A stretch of DNA of 64,000 nt from JBMNIZ01 sp050951405 (GCA_050951405.1 JBMNIZ010000015.1:170640-234639), one strand, 5' to 3'; numbered from the stretch's first letter, positions 1 to 8,685 are shown. The notes: generated by a model not told the origin, from the sequence alone. Made by a program: numbers and translations.

Positions 1-642
1 GCCGAAAACCAGCCCCAGATGAATCCTGCTTTCCCCCAAAACCGGGAGAATAGCGCTTTCCGGAAAGGGTGCCGTTAGGGGAAAGTTGAATCCTTGCGGA
101 TCTTTCCAGGGGCCGTAGACCAAATAATCCACCCAGAGAATGGCCACATAATTGAGCATCAAGCTGATAATGACTTCATTCACTCCCAGAAGGGCACGGG
201 GCAAAGCGGTCAAAAGAGCCCAGAGGCCTCCGGCAAGCATGCCGGCCACCAGCATGGCAGGCAGCATGATGTAGCTTGGGAGATCAGGATGAAAAAGGGC
301 AATGTAGCTGGCGGCAAAAGCCCCCATATACAGCTGTCCTTCCGCCCCTATATTCCAAAGAAGCATTTTAAAAGCGATGGCAACGCCCAAACCGGCCAAG
401 AGCAAAGGAATGGCCTTCACTACCGTTTCCGAAAGGCCGTAGGCGGACCCAAAGGCACCTTTAAACATCATCAAGTAGACTTCGATTGGATTATAACCGG
501 TAAAAACAAGAAACGCTCCGCCAAAAACCAAGGCCAGGACCACGGAAAGGACCGGGACAAGTAAATTTAAGTAACGGGGAGCGGAGACCCTTTTTTCCAT
601 TTGGAGAAAAGTCACGGCAGCTTTCTTCACCTCAGCAGTCAT
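1..642 (-). CDS. BMP-type nucleoside ABC transporter permease (partial, C-terminus off window)
   Basis: Inner-membrane permease of a BmpA/PnrA-type ABC importer (nucleosides or related compounds). The visible 214 codons begin after a 4-base ATGA overlap with the stop of the ATPase gene, with AGGTGA about 8 bases upstream; a second in-frame ATG at 600 is possible but has no better site. The translation is strongly hydrophobic, with the segments and the NxGxEGQ-like loop (NIGAEGQLYMGA) typical of BPD_transp_2 permeases, followed by a Val-Asn-Glu-Val loop. The gene runs off the left edge, and a second permease normally follows in such operons. Family assignment rests on the motif and on the flanking binding-protein and double-ATPase genes; the substrate is inferred from the family only. 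Confidence 0.9.
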   Translation of the reverse strand, partial: MTAEVKKAAVTFLQMEKRVSAPRYLNLLVPVLSVVLALVFGGAFLVFTGYNPIEVYLMMFKGAFGSAYGLSETVVKAIPLLLAGLGVAIAFKMLLWNIGAEGQLYMGAFAASYIALFHPDLPSYIMLPAMLVAGMLAGGLWALLTALPRALLGVNEVIISLMLNYVAILWVDYLVYGPWKDPQGFNFPLTAPFPESAILPVLGESRIHLGLVFG

Positions 643-2162
643 GAAGCTTGTTCACCTGCCCTTTTCACACCGGCCATCATCAAACCGATCTCCTCCAGCT
701 CCGCCTCTTCCACTGGTAAAATGCCCATCAGCTTGCCTTCAAACAAAACTGCCACCCGATCCGCCACCTTGAATATTTCTTCCAGATCTTCCGAAATCAT
801 CAGAATGGCCGTGCCCTGCTCCCTTTGAGTCATCAAGAGCTCGTGCACCGTCTCTGTAGCCCCCACATCCAAACCCCGAACAGGATAGACAGCTACAATG
901 AGTTTTGGTTTGGCAGAAATCTCTCTGGCCAGGAGCAGTTTCTGCAGATTCCCGCCGGACATCATCTTCACCGGTGCCGTCAAGGAAGAAGTTTTCACAT
1001 TAAATTCTTCGATTAATTTAGCTGCTCTGGATTGCAGAGAATGCAAATTCAGCAAATATTTTCCATTTTCTGGCCAGCGGTAGCTTTTCAGGGATATGTT
1101 CTCCACTGACCCCAAGTTGGGGATTAATCCCATCCCCAGCCGGTCTTCGGGAACATGACTCACACCCCGGTCGATAATTTCCTTGGGGCTTAAATTGGTG
1201 ATCTCCTTTCCTTCCAGATAAACATGCCCTGCCAAAGCCGGACGCAATCCAGTAATGACTTCGGCCAGTTCACGCTGGCCGTTTCCTGCTACCCCGGCAA
1301 TGCCTAAGATTTCCCCGGCCCTGACCTCCAGATAGAAATCATCCAGAGCTAAACGGCCCTTATCATTGTTGGCTTTCAAACCCTTAATCTTTAGGACTGC
1401 CGGACCGGCAATCTTCCTTCTTTCCATCCTTTCCCGGGAGAAATCCCTCCCCACCATGAGACGGGCCAGCTCTTCCCGGGAAGTAGCTTTTTTGTCCAGA
1501 GTAGCTACTGACTTACCTTCCCGTAAGACTGTAATGCGATCGGCAAAAGCCATCACTTCATGCAATTTATGAGTAATGAAAATGACCCCGCAGCCTTGGT
1601 CGGCCATTCGCCTTAAAGTGGCAAACAGATCTCTCACTTCCTGCGGAGTCAAAACAGCCGTTGGCTCATCCAAAATGAGGATGTGGGAACCCCGGTACAG
1701 CATTTTGATGATTTCCACTCTTTGCTGTTCCCCTACGGATAGCTGCCAGATTCGGGCTTTCGGTTCCACCCAAAGGGCAAATCTCCTGGAAATTTCCTCA
1801 ATTTCTTTTTCCACTTTTTCCATCCGCAGAACCGTAGAGGACGGCTGCCCCAGGATCACATTTTCCGCCACAGTAAAAGGTTCTACCAGACGAAAGTGCT
1901 GATGAACCATGCCGATGCCGGCCTTAATGGCATCTTTCGGGGACCGGAAAGCCACCTTTTTTCCTTTAATGATAATTTCACCCTCATCGGGACGGTGAAG
2001 TCCCGTCAGGATGTTCATTAAGGTGCTTTTCCCTGCCCCGTTCTCCCCAAGAAGAGCATGGATCTCACAGGCATTGGCCGAAAAGTTGATACCGTCATTG
2101 GCAACTACCCCAGGGAAATGTTTAGTAATCTTGCGCATTTCCACCAGTGCCGTCTGGGTCAT
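639..2162 (-). CDS. BMP-type ABC transporter ATP-binding protein (two ATPase domains)
   Basis: Cytoplasmic energising subunit of the nucleoside-type importer, 507 aa with two ABC domains in tandem as in sugar/nucleoside RbsA/YufO-like proteins. The first half has Walker A GENGAGKST (residues 39-47), signature LSVGEQQRV and Walker B ILILDEPTAVL. The second half has a degenerate Walker A (GVAGNGQRE), the usual asymmetry of this family, and signature MSGGNLQKL. The ATG at 2162 is preceded by GGAGGG at 7 bases; the open frame extends upstream but without a better site. It lies 62 bp after the binding-protein gene and overlaps the permease start, so the three genes form one transcript. Confidence 0.95.
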   Translation of the reverse strand: MTQTALVEMRKITKHFPGVVANDGINFSANACEIHALLGENGAGKSTLMNILTGLHRPDEGEIIIKGKKVAFRSPKDAIKAGIGMVHQHFRLVEPFTVAENVILGQPSSTVLRMEKVEKEIEEISRRFALWVEPKARIWQLSVGEQQRVEIIKMLYRGSHILILDEPTAVLTPQEVRDLFATLRRMADQGCGVIFITHKLHEVMAFADRITVLREGKSVATLDKKATSREELARLMVGRDFSRERMERRKIAGPAVLKIKGLKANNDKGRLALDDFYLEVRAGEILGIAGVAGNGQRELAEVITGLRPALAGHVYLEGKEITNLSPKEIIDRGVSHVPEDRLGMGLIPNLGSVENISLKSYRWPENGKYLLNLHSLQSRAAKLIEEFNVKTSSLTAPVKMMSGGNLQKLLLAREISAKPKLIVAVYPVRGLDVGATETVHELLMTQREQGTAILMISEDLEEIFKVADRVAVLFEGKLMGILPVEEAELEEIGLMMAGVKRAGEQAS

Positions 2163-2188
2163 GGCATGACCCTCCTTATTGATTGGTT

Positions 2189-2210
2189 CCGGCGGGCTAA
2201 CGCCCGCCGG
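2189..2210 (-). promoter_or_regulatory. intergenic stem-loop between binding-protein and ATPase genes
   Basis: Perfect 9-bp GC-rich hairpin (CCGGCGGGC / GCCCGCCGG, 4-nt loop) in the 62-bp gap between the lipoprotein and ATPase genes. No U-tract follows, so it is more likely an mRNA-stabilising or attenuating hairpin that keeps the binding protein in excess of the ATPase, as is common in ABC operons. The function is inferred. Confidence 0.6.
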
Positions 2211-2223
2211 ACTGCTTCTCTCC

Positions 2224-3369
2224 TTATTTGGGAATAGTTCCATCTACGCCTTCAACAAACCAATCGAAGGAAAGCATTTCTTCATCAGTCATTTTGCTGC
2301 CCTCGGGAACTCTCACTTCTCCCGATTGATCTTTCACCGGACCCCAAAATACATCCCATTCTTCATCAATAATCAATTGCCTTCTTTCCGCAACCAGCTG
2401 CTTCACCTCTTCAGGTACCATAGGGCCGTAGGGTCCGATATCGATGATCCCGTCTTTAATGCCGCCCCAGTAAGCTTCCGGCTGCCAAGTACCCTCCATC
2501 ACCTCTTTCACCACTTTTGTATAATAGGGTCCCCAATTCCAGACGGGGGAGGTGAGGTTGGCCTTGGGAGCAAAAGATCTCATATCCGTATTATAACCTA
2601 TACCATAGACTCCTTTCTCTTCTGCCGCCTGCTGGGGCCCGGGAGTATCCTGGTGCTGGGCCACCACATCAGCCCCTGCTTCAATCACAGCTAGACCGGC
2701 CTCTTTTTCAGCCGCCGGGTCGTACCAGGTATTGGTCCAAACCACTTTAACCACTGCATCGGGGTTAACTTCCCGGACACCTACGGTAAATGCGTTTATC
2801 CCCCGAATTACTTCCGGTATGGGATGTGCGGCCACATAACCGATTTTGTTGGTCTTAGTCATTTTCCCGGCTACCAGCCCGGTCAGGTAACGGGCCTGGT
2901 AGGCACGCCCAAAATAGTTGCCTGCATTGGGAGCAGTTTTATAACCGGTGGCATGCATAAAAACCACATCCGGATATTTTTCTGCCACTTTGATGACATA
3001 ATCCATATAGCCAAAGCTGGTAGCAAATATCACCTTGTTGCCCTGTTCTGCCAGCTGAGTCAAAACCCGCTCAGCATCAGCGCCTTCCGGCACGGATTCC
3101 ACGATGGTGGTCACCACATTGGGAAGTTCCTTTTCCATATACTTTTTCCCCTGATCATGAGCATAAGACCAGCCGGCATCTCCCACCGGGCCCACATAAA
3201 TAAAGGCCACTTTGAAAGGTTCCTCCGCAGCCTGCTCCTGCTCAGCGCCAGCCTCCGGTCCCTTTATGGGTTCATCGGCGGCCTGCTGTCCTCCACCGCA
3301 ACCTACTGCCAAAAGCAGCATGAAAATAAGCAGCAAACATACCCATCCGGCCCTACTGCTTTTCAACAT
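2224..3369 (-). CDS. BMP-family lipoprotein, nucleoside-type ABC substrate-binding protein
   Basis: Extracytoplasmic substrate-binding lipoprotein (PF02608, BmpA/PnrA type), 381 aa. The N-terminus has a lipoprotein signal with lipobox LAVGC (Cys24) and a Gly/Glu-rich linker. The core has the BMP hallmarks: KVAFIYVGPVGDAGW near the start of the mature domain, a GAD(V) region (IEAGADVVAQHQDTPG) and GIGYNTD. The ATG at 3369 has GGAGGG 7 bases upstream, whereas the open frame begins 6 codons earlier. It heads the transporter operon. An insertion sequence ends about 28 bp upstream of the start, so its native promoter and leader now lie about 1.35 kb away beyond the element. Confidence 0.94.
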   Translation of the reverse strand: MLKSSRAGWVCLLLIFMLLLAVGCGGGQQAADEPIKGPEAGAEQEQAAEEPFKVAFIYVGPVGDAGWSYAHDQGKKYMEKELPNVVTTIVESVPEGADAERVLTQLAEQGNKVIFATSFGYMDYVIKVAEKYPDVVFMHATGYKTAPNAGNYFGRAYQARYLTGLVAGKMTKTNKIGYVAAHPIPEVIRGINAFTVGVREVNPDAVVKVVWTNTWYDPAAEKEAGLAVIEAGADVVAQHQDTPGPQQAAEEKGVYGIGYNTDMRSFAPKANLTSPVWNWGPYYTKVVKEVMEGTWQPEAYWGGIKDGIIDIGPYGPMVPEEVKQLVAERRQLIIDEEWDVFWGPVKDQSGEVRVPEGSKMTDEEMLSFDWFVEGVDGTIPK

Positions 3370-3386
3370 TTCTTTCCCTCCATCCA

Positions 3387-3396
3387 ATCTTTTGTG
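3387..3396. repeat. target-site duplication, left copy
   Basis: The decamer ATCTTTTGTG here recurs at 4737-4746, exactly bracketing the insertion sequence. This identifies the pre-insertion sequence just upstream of the BMP gene. Confidence 0.75.
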
Positions 3397-3400
3397 TTCT

Positions 3401-3440
3401 GTTAACTTAATAATAAAAATGAGACCTGAAACGCCTCTGG
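3401..3440 (+). repeat. insertion-sequence terminal inverted repeat, left
   Basis: Starts GTTAACTTA and ends GCCTCTGG. It matches the reverse complement of 4689-4730 over most of about 40 bases, with a few mismatches and a 2-base length difference. Confidence 0.8.
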
Positions 3441-3495
3441 TATAATGGAAATTGCCAAAAACCCATTACCTCCCAGAAAGGAGCGTTCAAGTCTC

Positions 3496-4533
3496 ATGAC
3501 CATTATACCATCAAACGTAGTATGTCCAAGGTGTTTTTCAAAAGTTCTTCACCGTTTTGGTAAGGACAAAGACGGTTTTCAAAGATATCAGTGTCAACGA
3601 TGCAAACGGCAGTTTGCACCTGATAAACCATGTTCACCAAGAAAAAGAATATATCCCGATTGTCCTGTTTGTGGTAAAGCAACTTTTCTTCACCATGACT
3701 ATACTTATTACTCAAACTTCCGTTGCTGTGACAAAAAATGCAACCATTCTTTTCGAGTACCAAAACTAATAAATGTTGAGACCCCTTCTTCCGAGTTTAA
3801 GCCTGAAACCTTTTCTTTTAAAGGTATGCGCCATCCGCTTCATATTGTTCTTCATGCACTGACTTACTACTTCTGCGGAAATTCAACAACCCGAAAAGTC
3901 GCTCAAACCTTACATATGGTTCACCAGGTTAAGGTTTCTCATGTAACTGTTTCTAAATGGATCAAGCGCTTTGCTCCTGTATTCAAGAAAATTGCTGATG
4001 ACAGGCTTTTGGGGATTAATCTTTGTGATTCGGATGAATGGCATTTCGATGAAACTTATATTAAAATTGCTGGTAAAGATTATTACCTCTGGCTCGCTTT
4101 TGATGCAGAAACCAGATTAGTTCTTGACTTCAATCTTTCCCCTATGCGTGACTCGGCATCTGCCCATAGCCTTTTATCTAACTGCAGAAGAAAGTTTGGA
4201 CAACCCCGGTATGCTGTCATCTCCGACAGATATTATGCCTATCTGCAGCCTGCTTCTTTGTTCTTTCCACAAGCTGAACATATACGCGTTGAAGACTTTG
4301 ATGACTTAATCAATAACAACGTTCTTGAGGCTTTTAATGGGCAATTTAAAGCTTGGTACAAACCTAAAAGAGGTTTTAATTCATTTGAATCTGCCAATAG
4401 ACTTATTGCTACTTACATCTTCTTCTACAACTTCATCCGACCTCATTCCAGCCTCAATGGTCTCACGCCAGCTCAAGTCGCTGGTGTGAACTACTCGGAA
4501 AAAGAACGGCTATTCTGGCTTTTGGTAGCTTGA
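3496..4533 (+). CDS. DDE transposase with N-terminal zinc fingers
   Basis: 345-aa transposase. The N-terminus carries paired Cys motifs (CPRC...CQRC and CPVC...CCDKKC), a zinc-ribbon/InsA-like DNA-binding region. The C-terminal half has an IS6/IS240-type DDE fold: Asp in WHFDETYIK, Asp in ISDRYYAY and Glu in NVLEAFNGQ, ending with the RPHSSLNGLTP block common to DDE transposases. The ATG at 3496 is preferred because an upstream in-frame ATG (3445) overlaps the TATAAT and lacks a ribosome site, whereas AAAGGAG precedes 3496 by about 12 bases. It is transcribed divergently from the BMP operon. Exact IS family is tentative because a zinc-finger N-terminus is unusual for canonical IS6. Confidence 0.88.
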   Translation: MTIIPSNVVCPRCFSKVLHRFGKDKDGFQRYQCQRCKRQFAPDKPCSPRKRIYPDCPVCGKATFLHHDYTYYSNFRCCDKKCNHSFRVPKLINVETPSSEFKPETFSFKGMRHPLHIVLHALTYYFCGNSTTRKVAQTLHMVHQVKVSHVTVSKWIKRFAPVFKKIADDRLLGINLCDSDEWHFDETYIKIAGKDYYLWLAFDAETRLVLDFNLSPMRDSASAHSLLSNCRRKFGQPRYAVISDRYYAYLQPASLFFPQAEHIRVEDFDDLINNNVLEAFNGQFKAWYKPKRGFNSFESANRLIATYIFFYNFIRPHSSLNGLTPAQVAGVNYSEKERLFWLLVA

Positions 4534-4688
4534 GTAATATTCAGATTTCAAGGTTCATTCCGTCCTGTACTACATCAGGACTATTTGTGCTGACCTGATT
4601 TTTTTTCAAAGGCTTGCACGTATCTTTTTTTCGTGTTATCTTACACTTAGGCGTTTCCATTTGTAGGTTTTTCCCTTTTTTAAACCTA

Positions 4689-4730
4689 CCAGAGGCCTTT
4701 CAGGTCTCATTTCTTTCATACTAAGTTAAC
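4689..4730 (-). repeat. insertion-sequence terminal inverted repeat, right
   Basis: Inverted partner of 3401-3440; ends in AAGTTAAC on the plus strand. Confidence 0.8.
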
Positions 4731-4736
4731 AAAGCC

Positions 4737-4746
4737 ATCTTTTGTG
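4737..4746. repeat. target-site duplication, right copy
   Basis: Second copy of ATCTTTTGTG, directly outside the right end of the insertion sequence. Confidence 0.75.
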
Positions 4747-5244
4747 ATCCAAACTCGGATCCCTTTCGGACTTTTTCTCTCCAATCTCCTTAAACCAATC
4801 AGTCCTCCCTAAAACAGTTTCCCATCACCTCCTTACAATGCAAACCGGGATCCCACTTACCAGCACTGCCGGAAGTCCGGATCACAAATTGCCCCAACCG
4901 CCCAACTTGACTTACGGGCGCCGGGGCAAGCTGACATTGTTTGGATGGGTGGGGAAAGAGATTGTTCGTTTTTTGCCGTCTATTACATTTTGACAATTAC
5001 AGCGGAATTCCTGCCAAGCCTTAAGGATTCCCCAAGGAATACTTTTCCCTGCAAGCTCATTTTTTTTTAGGCAGTATCCTGCAAGGGTAGAGAAAGACGC
5101 CTTTTCCCATCGTATTTGCAATAGGCCTGACCACCCCCTCGGCTACCCGGCAGACCTTGAAGAGTAGCGGGGATATCAATTACCGGAAAAAATACTCTGT
5201 CAACCCTTTCGCTTCCCTGCGGGGGATTAGAGATTAATAACAGA
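4747..5244. other. gene-free stretch: displaced leader of the BMP operon
   Basis: About 500 bases without a convincing gene. Read on the minus strand it would have been the region upstream of the BMP operon before the insertion. It contains a TTGACA at about 5188-5193 with a poor -10, a GC-rich potential hairpin around 5130-5165, and several GGAG-like runs near 4800-4840. The short frames here have no recognisable protein features. No purine-type riboswitch core could be recognised. Confidence 0.5.
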
Positions 5245-6570
5245 TTAAAACCTTTCCCAAACTCCAGCAGCCAGTTCCCGGCATTTGGCCGTCAGTTCTT
5301 CTTCCATGAGCAAAAGCCGTCGGTTTTCCATCAATACTCTCCCGTTGATGATAGTTGTCTCCACCGCTCTTCCCGCCATGCCGAACAAAATATGGCCGTA
5401 ATAGTTGTCTTCGGTGAGAGGGCTGGGAGGATAATAGTCTACCACAATCAGATCAGCATAAGCTCCCGGCACCAATTTACCCAAGGGCTTTGGGAAAAAG
5501 CGGGAGGCAATTTTAGCATTATTGACAAAAACCAACTGGGGCACTTCTTTCCAGAAAGCACTGGGGTCTGCCAGGGCAAATTTGTGCAGCACATTGGCCG
5601 CTTTTATGCTTTCAAACATGTCGGCTGTAAATCCATCGGTGCCCAGGCCCACCACCACCCCCTCATCCAGCATTTTCGCTACCGGAGAATATCCCACGGC
5701 ATTTCCCATATTGGACTGGGGATTGTGGACCACATTGGTCCCGGTGGAAGCTAAGAGATCGATTTCATGGTCATCCACGTGAACACAATGGGCAATTATT
5801 GTTTTCGGACCCAGGATGCAGAAATCAGCCAGTCTCTCGATGACTCTTTTCCCTGATTTTTTCAGGCTGTCTTCCACATCCGCCATGTCTTCCGCCGCAT
5901 GGAGATGAAAACCGGTATCCAGCCTTGCCGATACTTCTTTACAGGCCTTCAAAGTGCGGTCGGAAAGAGTAAAAGAAGCATGCAAGCCGAAGCTGGCAGC
6001 CAGCAGATCATCTTTGGCCTGACGGCTTTCTTCGATAAAACCGGCATTTTCTTCAATTCCTTCCCCGGCAATTTCTTCCCCGTCCCGATCGGAGACCTCA
6101 TAACAAAGACAACTTCTCACTCCCACCTCCCGCGCGGCCCGGGCAATGGCCCGTAAGCTGCCCCTGACCGCAAAAGGGCTGGCATGATGATCCATAATAG
6201 TGGTGGTGCCGTTTTTCACGCAGTCGACAAGAGAAATAAGGGCGCTATAGTAGACATCTTCCAGCGTTAAAGCCTTGTCCAGACGCCACCAGAGTCTTTC
6301 CAGGATCTGCAGAAAATTCTTGGGGGGAGGATCCTTTAAAGCTATTCCCCGGGCAAAAGTGCTGTACAAATGGGTATGGGTATTGATTAAGCCCGGCATA
6401 ATCACTTTTCCCCGGGCATCAAGAAAAGAGGCTTGGGGGTATTTTTCTTTCAGGGCGTTGGTATCTCCCACTTCTTTGATCAAGTTACCTTCAATAGCCA
6501 CAGCTCCTTCCCTTCTTACTCCCTCTTTTTCGTCCAACGTAATCAACAAGCCGTTTCCCACTAAAAGCAT
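5245..6570 (-). CDS. ssnA: SsnA-type amidohydrolase (putative aminohydrolase)
   Basis: Metal-dependent amidohydrolase of the SsnA/guanine-deaminase-like branch, 441 aa, near the family's usual length. Metal-ligand motifs are visible in order: INTHTHLY (HxH), FHLHAAE, AHCVHVDD and GLGTDGF, with the C-terminal composite barrel (PGAYADLIVVD). SsnA homologues sit in purine-catabolic clusters with molybdenum hydroxylases; their exact reaction is not settled. The ATG at 6570 has GGAGGTG 7 bases upstream. Its location next to a nucleoside-type importer fits purine or nucleobase salvage and fermentation, which is an inference from context. There is no obvious terminator before the BMP leader, so read-through is possible. 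Confidence 0.9.
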   Translation of the reverse strand: MLLVGNGLLITLDEKEGVRREGAVAIEGNLIKEVGDTNALKEKYPQASFLDARGKVIMPGLINTHTHLYSTFARGIALKDPPPKNFLQILERLWWRLDKALTLEDVYYSALISLVDCVKNGTTTIMDHHASPFAVRGSLRAIARAAREVGVRSCLCYEVSDRDGEEIAGEGIEENAGFIEESRQAKDDLLAASFGLHASFTLSDRTLKACKEVSARLDTGFHLHAAEDMADVEDSLKKSGKRVIERLADFCILGPKTIIAHCVHVDDHEIDLLASTGTNVVHNPQSNMGNAVGYSPVAKMLDEGVVVGLGTDGFTADMFESIKAANVLHKFALADPSAFWKEVPQLVFVNNAKIASRFFPKPLGKLVPGAYADLIVVDYYPPSPLTEDNYYGHILFGMAGRAVETTIINGRVLMENRRLLLMEEELTAKCRELAAGVWERF

Positions 6571-6700
6571 CTGGGCACCTCCATGTAATCATAATTGACT
6601 GCCGGCCACAAAGACTGAAGAATGCTCAAATCCCGGATTGAAACTACTGCGAAAACCATCCTCATCAATGCAGCTGCTAAGCGACCGGCCGGGTTAACGG

Positions 6701-7150
6701 TCAGGGTAGAAAGGGCCTTTCTTCATCAAGCAGCTGATTCTCGGTAGTCACTACCGGTAAGAAATTGGATAATTCGACCCCGAATTCCTGCTCCAAACTG
6801 CGGACAAATTCCTTTAACCTGACCGGCATGACCGCTTCGTCCCGACACTGGAGATCATGGGTGAAAATCTTTTTTTTATCCGGATCTGATCATCACTCAT
6901 CCGATCCAAACTGTCCCGCACATATTGATAATCCAGCAAGAGCGGGTCAACTTGACAAAAGAATGCAGTTTCTTCTCTTGCAGCAAGCACTGGGAAATCT
7001 CTTCAATGAACGCCCCTCACATTCTTCCAGAGTGAGCCGGCATTCCTGCCGGAAGGAAGGATTTAAACTGTTTTCAATGCCACAAAGCGTCCCCAGCCAA
7101 ATAGCAGGGAGAAAAATAATCCAGATAATGAAAAAGACACCTCTGATCAT
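6701..7150 (-). pseudogene. decayed small membrane-anchored protein (several frameshifts)
   Basis: An ATG at 7150 with AAAGGA upstream opens a frame with an N-terminal hydrophobic anchor (FFIIWIIFLPAIWLG) and a Cys/Glu-rich continuation. The protein-like reading then jumps frame at least three times: a block ending EECEG, then IEEISQCLLQEKKLHSF, then VDPLLLDYQYVRDSL, then RLKEFVRSLEQEFGVELS, ending at a stop at 6701. The amphipathic, charged segments are coding-like and read in one direction. No family was recognised. It could be non-coding, but the conserved start, ribosome site and segment order favour a broken gene. Confidence 0.5.
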
Positions 7151-7194
7151 GGGGTGTCCTTTCCATCCTTCCGGTATAAAACATGGATAACTTT

Positions 7195-7521
7195 CTAGTT
7201 AATATGGGCATAGAGCTGGTATTTGAGCTGTTCCAAAGGAAGATAACCTACCAGTCGTTTGACCTCTTTACCGTCTTTGAAAACCACCAGGGTGGGGATG
7301 CTCATAATGCCGTACTCGGCCGCTGTATTGGGGTTTTCATCCACGTCAAGCTTGAGCACTTGAATCTCCCCGTCGTACTCATCCGCCAACTTGTCCAAAA
7401 CCGGGGCCATCATCCGGCAAGGACCGCACCAGTTGGCCCAAAAATCCACCACCACAGGCAACTTGGCCTTTAAAACCTTTTCGGTAAAATCCGCATCGGT
7501 AACGTGCCCGATTTTGCTCAT
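7195..7521 (-). CDS. trxA: thioredoxin
   Basis: Small cytosolic dithiol oxidoreductase, 108 aa, full length. It has the WCGPC active site (Cys32, Cys35) preceded by VVVDFWA, the cis-proline loop SIPTLVVF and the GYLP C-terminal block. It reduces disulfides in ribonucleotide reductase, peroxiredoxins and others at the expense of thioredoxin reductase, which is not in this window. It has its own promoter upstream (7576-7604) and appears monocistronic. Confidence 0.97.
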   Translation of the reverse strand: MSKIGHVTDADFTEKVLKAKLPVVVDFWANWCGPCRMMAPVLDKLADEYDGEIQVLKLDVDENPNTAAEYGIMSIPTLVVFKDGKEVKRLVGYLPLEQLKYQLYAHIN

Positions 7522-7575
7522 CCTTTTTTCACTCCCTTTCTCAAGCCTGTTTCTCTATCTTTTAGGAATGTTTTT

Positions 7576-7604
7576 ATTATACTATAGGCTACTTTCATTG
7601 TAAA
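7576..7604 (-). promoter_or_regulatory. sigma-A promoter for trxA
   Basis: TTTACA (-35) and a perfect TATAAT (-10) separated by 17 bases on the minus strand, about 55 bases upstream of the trxA ATG. Confidence 0.7.
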
Positions 7605-7628
7605 TAGTCCATTGTGAAAAAGGATGGA

Positions 7629-8549
7629 TTAGGGCTTGGGCAGCTTGTCCAGCATTTCCTCATCCATTTCTTCCAGACTCTTAAAGGTAAATCCTTCTGC
7701 CAAAAGATAATCAATCACTAATGGCAATGCTTCTACAGTTGTTTCATGGCCATCGTTTTCGTGAAAAAGAATGACCATGGCCGGCCACAGTTTCTGTTTC
7801 GCTGCCTGCCGCTTCACATTGGCGAAAATAGTCTGGGCATCGGGGATGGGATGGCGGGAATCATAAGAATCAATATTCCAGTCCACCCGCAGGTAGCCCG
7901 CCTCTTTCACCATTTCCTGTTTCTTTGCATCAGTTCGAAATCTCCCTCCCGGCTCCCGGACAAATATGGGGCGTTCCCCGATAATGCCATAAATAATCTC
8001 CTCATTTTTCCTGAGAGATTCTAAAAAAGCCTCATCATTGGCGTAGATCTCTTTATAGACATGGTTATAGGTATGGTTGCCCACTGCGTGTCCTTCTTCG
8101 CATATTTTTTCCAAAAGATCTGGATATTTTTCCACCTGGGTTCCGATGACAAAAAAAGTGGCTTTAATCCCATAATTCCTGAGAATTTCCAGAATAGCCG
8201 GGGTATTCTCCGGATCGGGCCCGTCATCGATGGTCAGATAAGCCAATTTTTTTTCCTTTTCTTCTTTTTGCTCAAGATCCGGATTCCTTTCCTCAATAAC
8301 CTCTATGGTGGGAGCAGAATGAGATATGAGCTCTTCTCCGCCGGAGGCAAGGACGTTTTTCTCTTGCTGGACCGAAGGAGAAGCCTCCTCAAGAAAAGAA
8401 GGACCGGACTCACTTGTAGGCTGCACTTGGGCCGGTACCGCTTTAGTCCCGCTGCCGGTCACGAAGTAAGCCGCGGCCAGACCTGTCAAACCTCCCACAA
8501 AAAATGCCAGGATGAAAAAGAAGATGATGAGAAACGCTTTTTTTTGCAT
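7629..8549 (-). CDS. membrane-anchored polysaccharide deacetylase (NodB domain)
   Basis: 306-aa carbohydrate esterase family 4 protein, probably acting on cell-wall or spore peptidoglycan outside the membrane. It has an N-terminal transmembrane anchor (residues 5-30), then a low-complexity Ser/Glu linker (35-100), then the NodB domain: motif 1 TIDDGPD (Asp108/Asp109), motif 2 GNHTYNH (His159, His163) and motif 3 REPGGRF. Asp109, His159 and His163 are the expected metal triad. The ATG at 8549 has GGGGGAA upstream; the open frame's earlier ATG lacks a site. Motif 3 has Glu-Pro-Gly-Gly where many members have Pro-Tyr. Substrate not determinable. Confidence 0.9.
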   Translation of the reverse strand: MQKKAFLIIFFFILAFFVGGLTGLAAAYFVTGSGTKAVPAQVQPTSESGPSFLEEASPSVQQEKNVLASGGEELISHSAPTIEVIEERNPDLEQKEEKEKKLAYLTIDDGPDPENTPAILEILRNYGIKATFFVIGTQVEKYPDLLEKICEEGHAVGNHTYNHVYKEIYANDEAFLESLRKNEEIIYGIIGERPIFVREPGGRFRTDAKKQEMVKEAGYLRVDWNIDSYDSRHPIPDAQTIFANVKRQAAKQKLWPAMVILFHENDGHETTVEALPLVIDYLLAEGFTFKSLEEMDEEMLDKLPKP

Positions 8550-8685
8550 GATTATTCCCCCGGTTTCCTTACTCCGTTTCAAATGGCACATCTTTATTGA
8601 CGAATAATGCGGGAAAAAGTTCGCGTTTCCCCTTATTTCGACAGAGAGGAGTCAACTCCTTTTGCCTGCTCCTGAATTTTCAAGG

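Larger units (their letters stand above)
3397..4736 (+). mobile_element. complete insertion sequence, IS6/IS240-like or related, about 1.34 kb
   Basis: One transposase gene lies between imperfect terminal inverted repeats (3401-3440 and 4689-4730), which share GTTAACTTA, AATGAGACCTGAAA and GCCTCTGG blocks. A 10-bp direct repeat flanks the element. A TATAAT lies at 3441-3446, at the inner edge of the left repeat, a plausible -10 for the transposase. The element is intact and therefore possibly active or recently arrived. The exact termini are set by the duplication and could be off by 1-4 bases. Confidence 0.85.

Noticed and set aside
4799..4835. AAGGAGGTGATG followed by an 8-codon frame, a possible leader peptide
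   Set aside because: The ribosome-site core runs straight into the ATG with no spacing, so initiation is unlikely.
4799..5121. Two overlapping minus-strand open frames of 65-69 codons between the insertion sequence and ssnA
   Set aside because: No recognisable protein features, overlapping each other in different frames, and composition like the surrounding non-coding leader.
4747..5244. Purine or guanine riboswitch in the displaced leader of the BMP operon
   Set aside because: The expected core sequences were looked for on the minus strand and not found.
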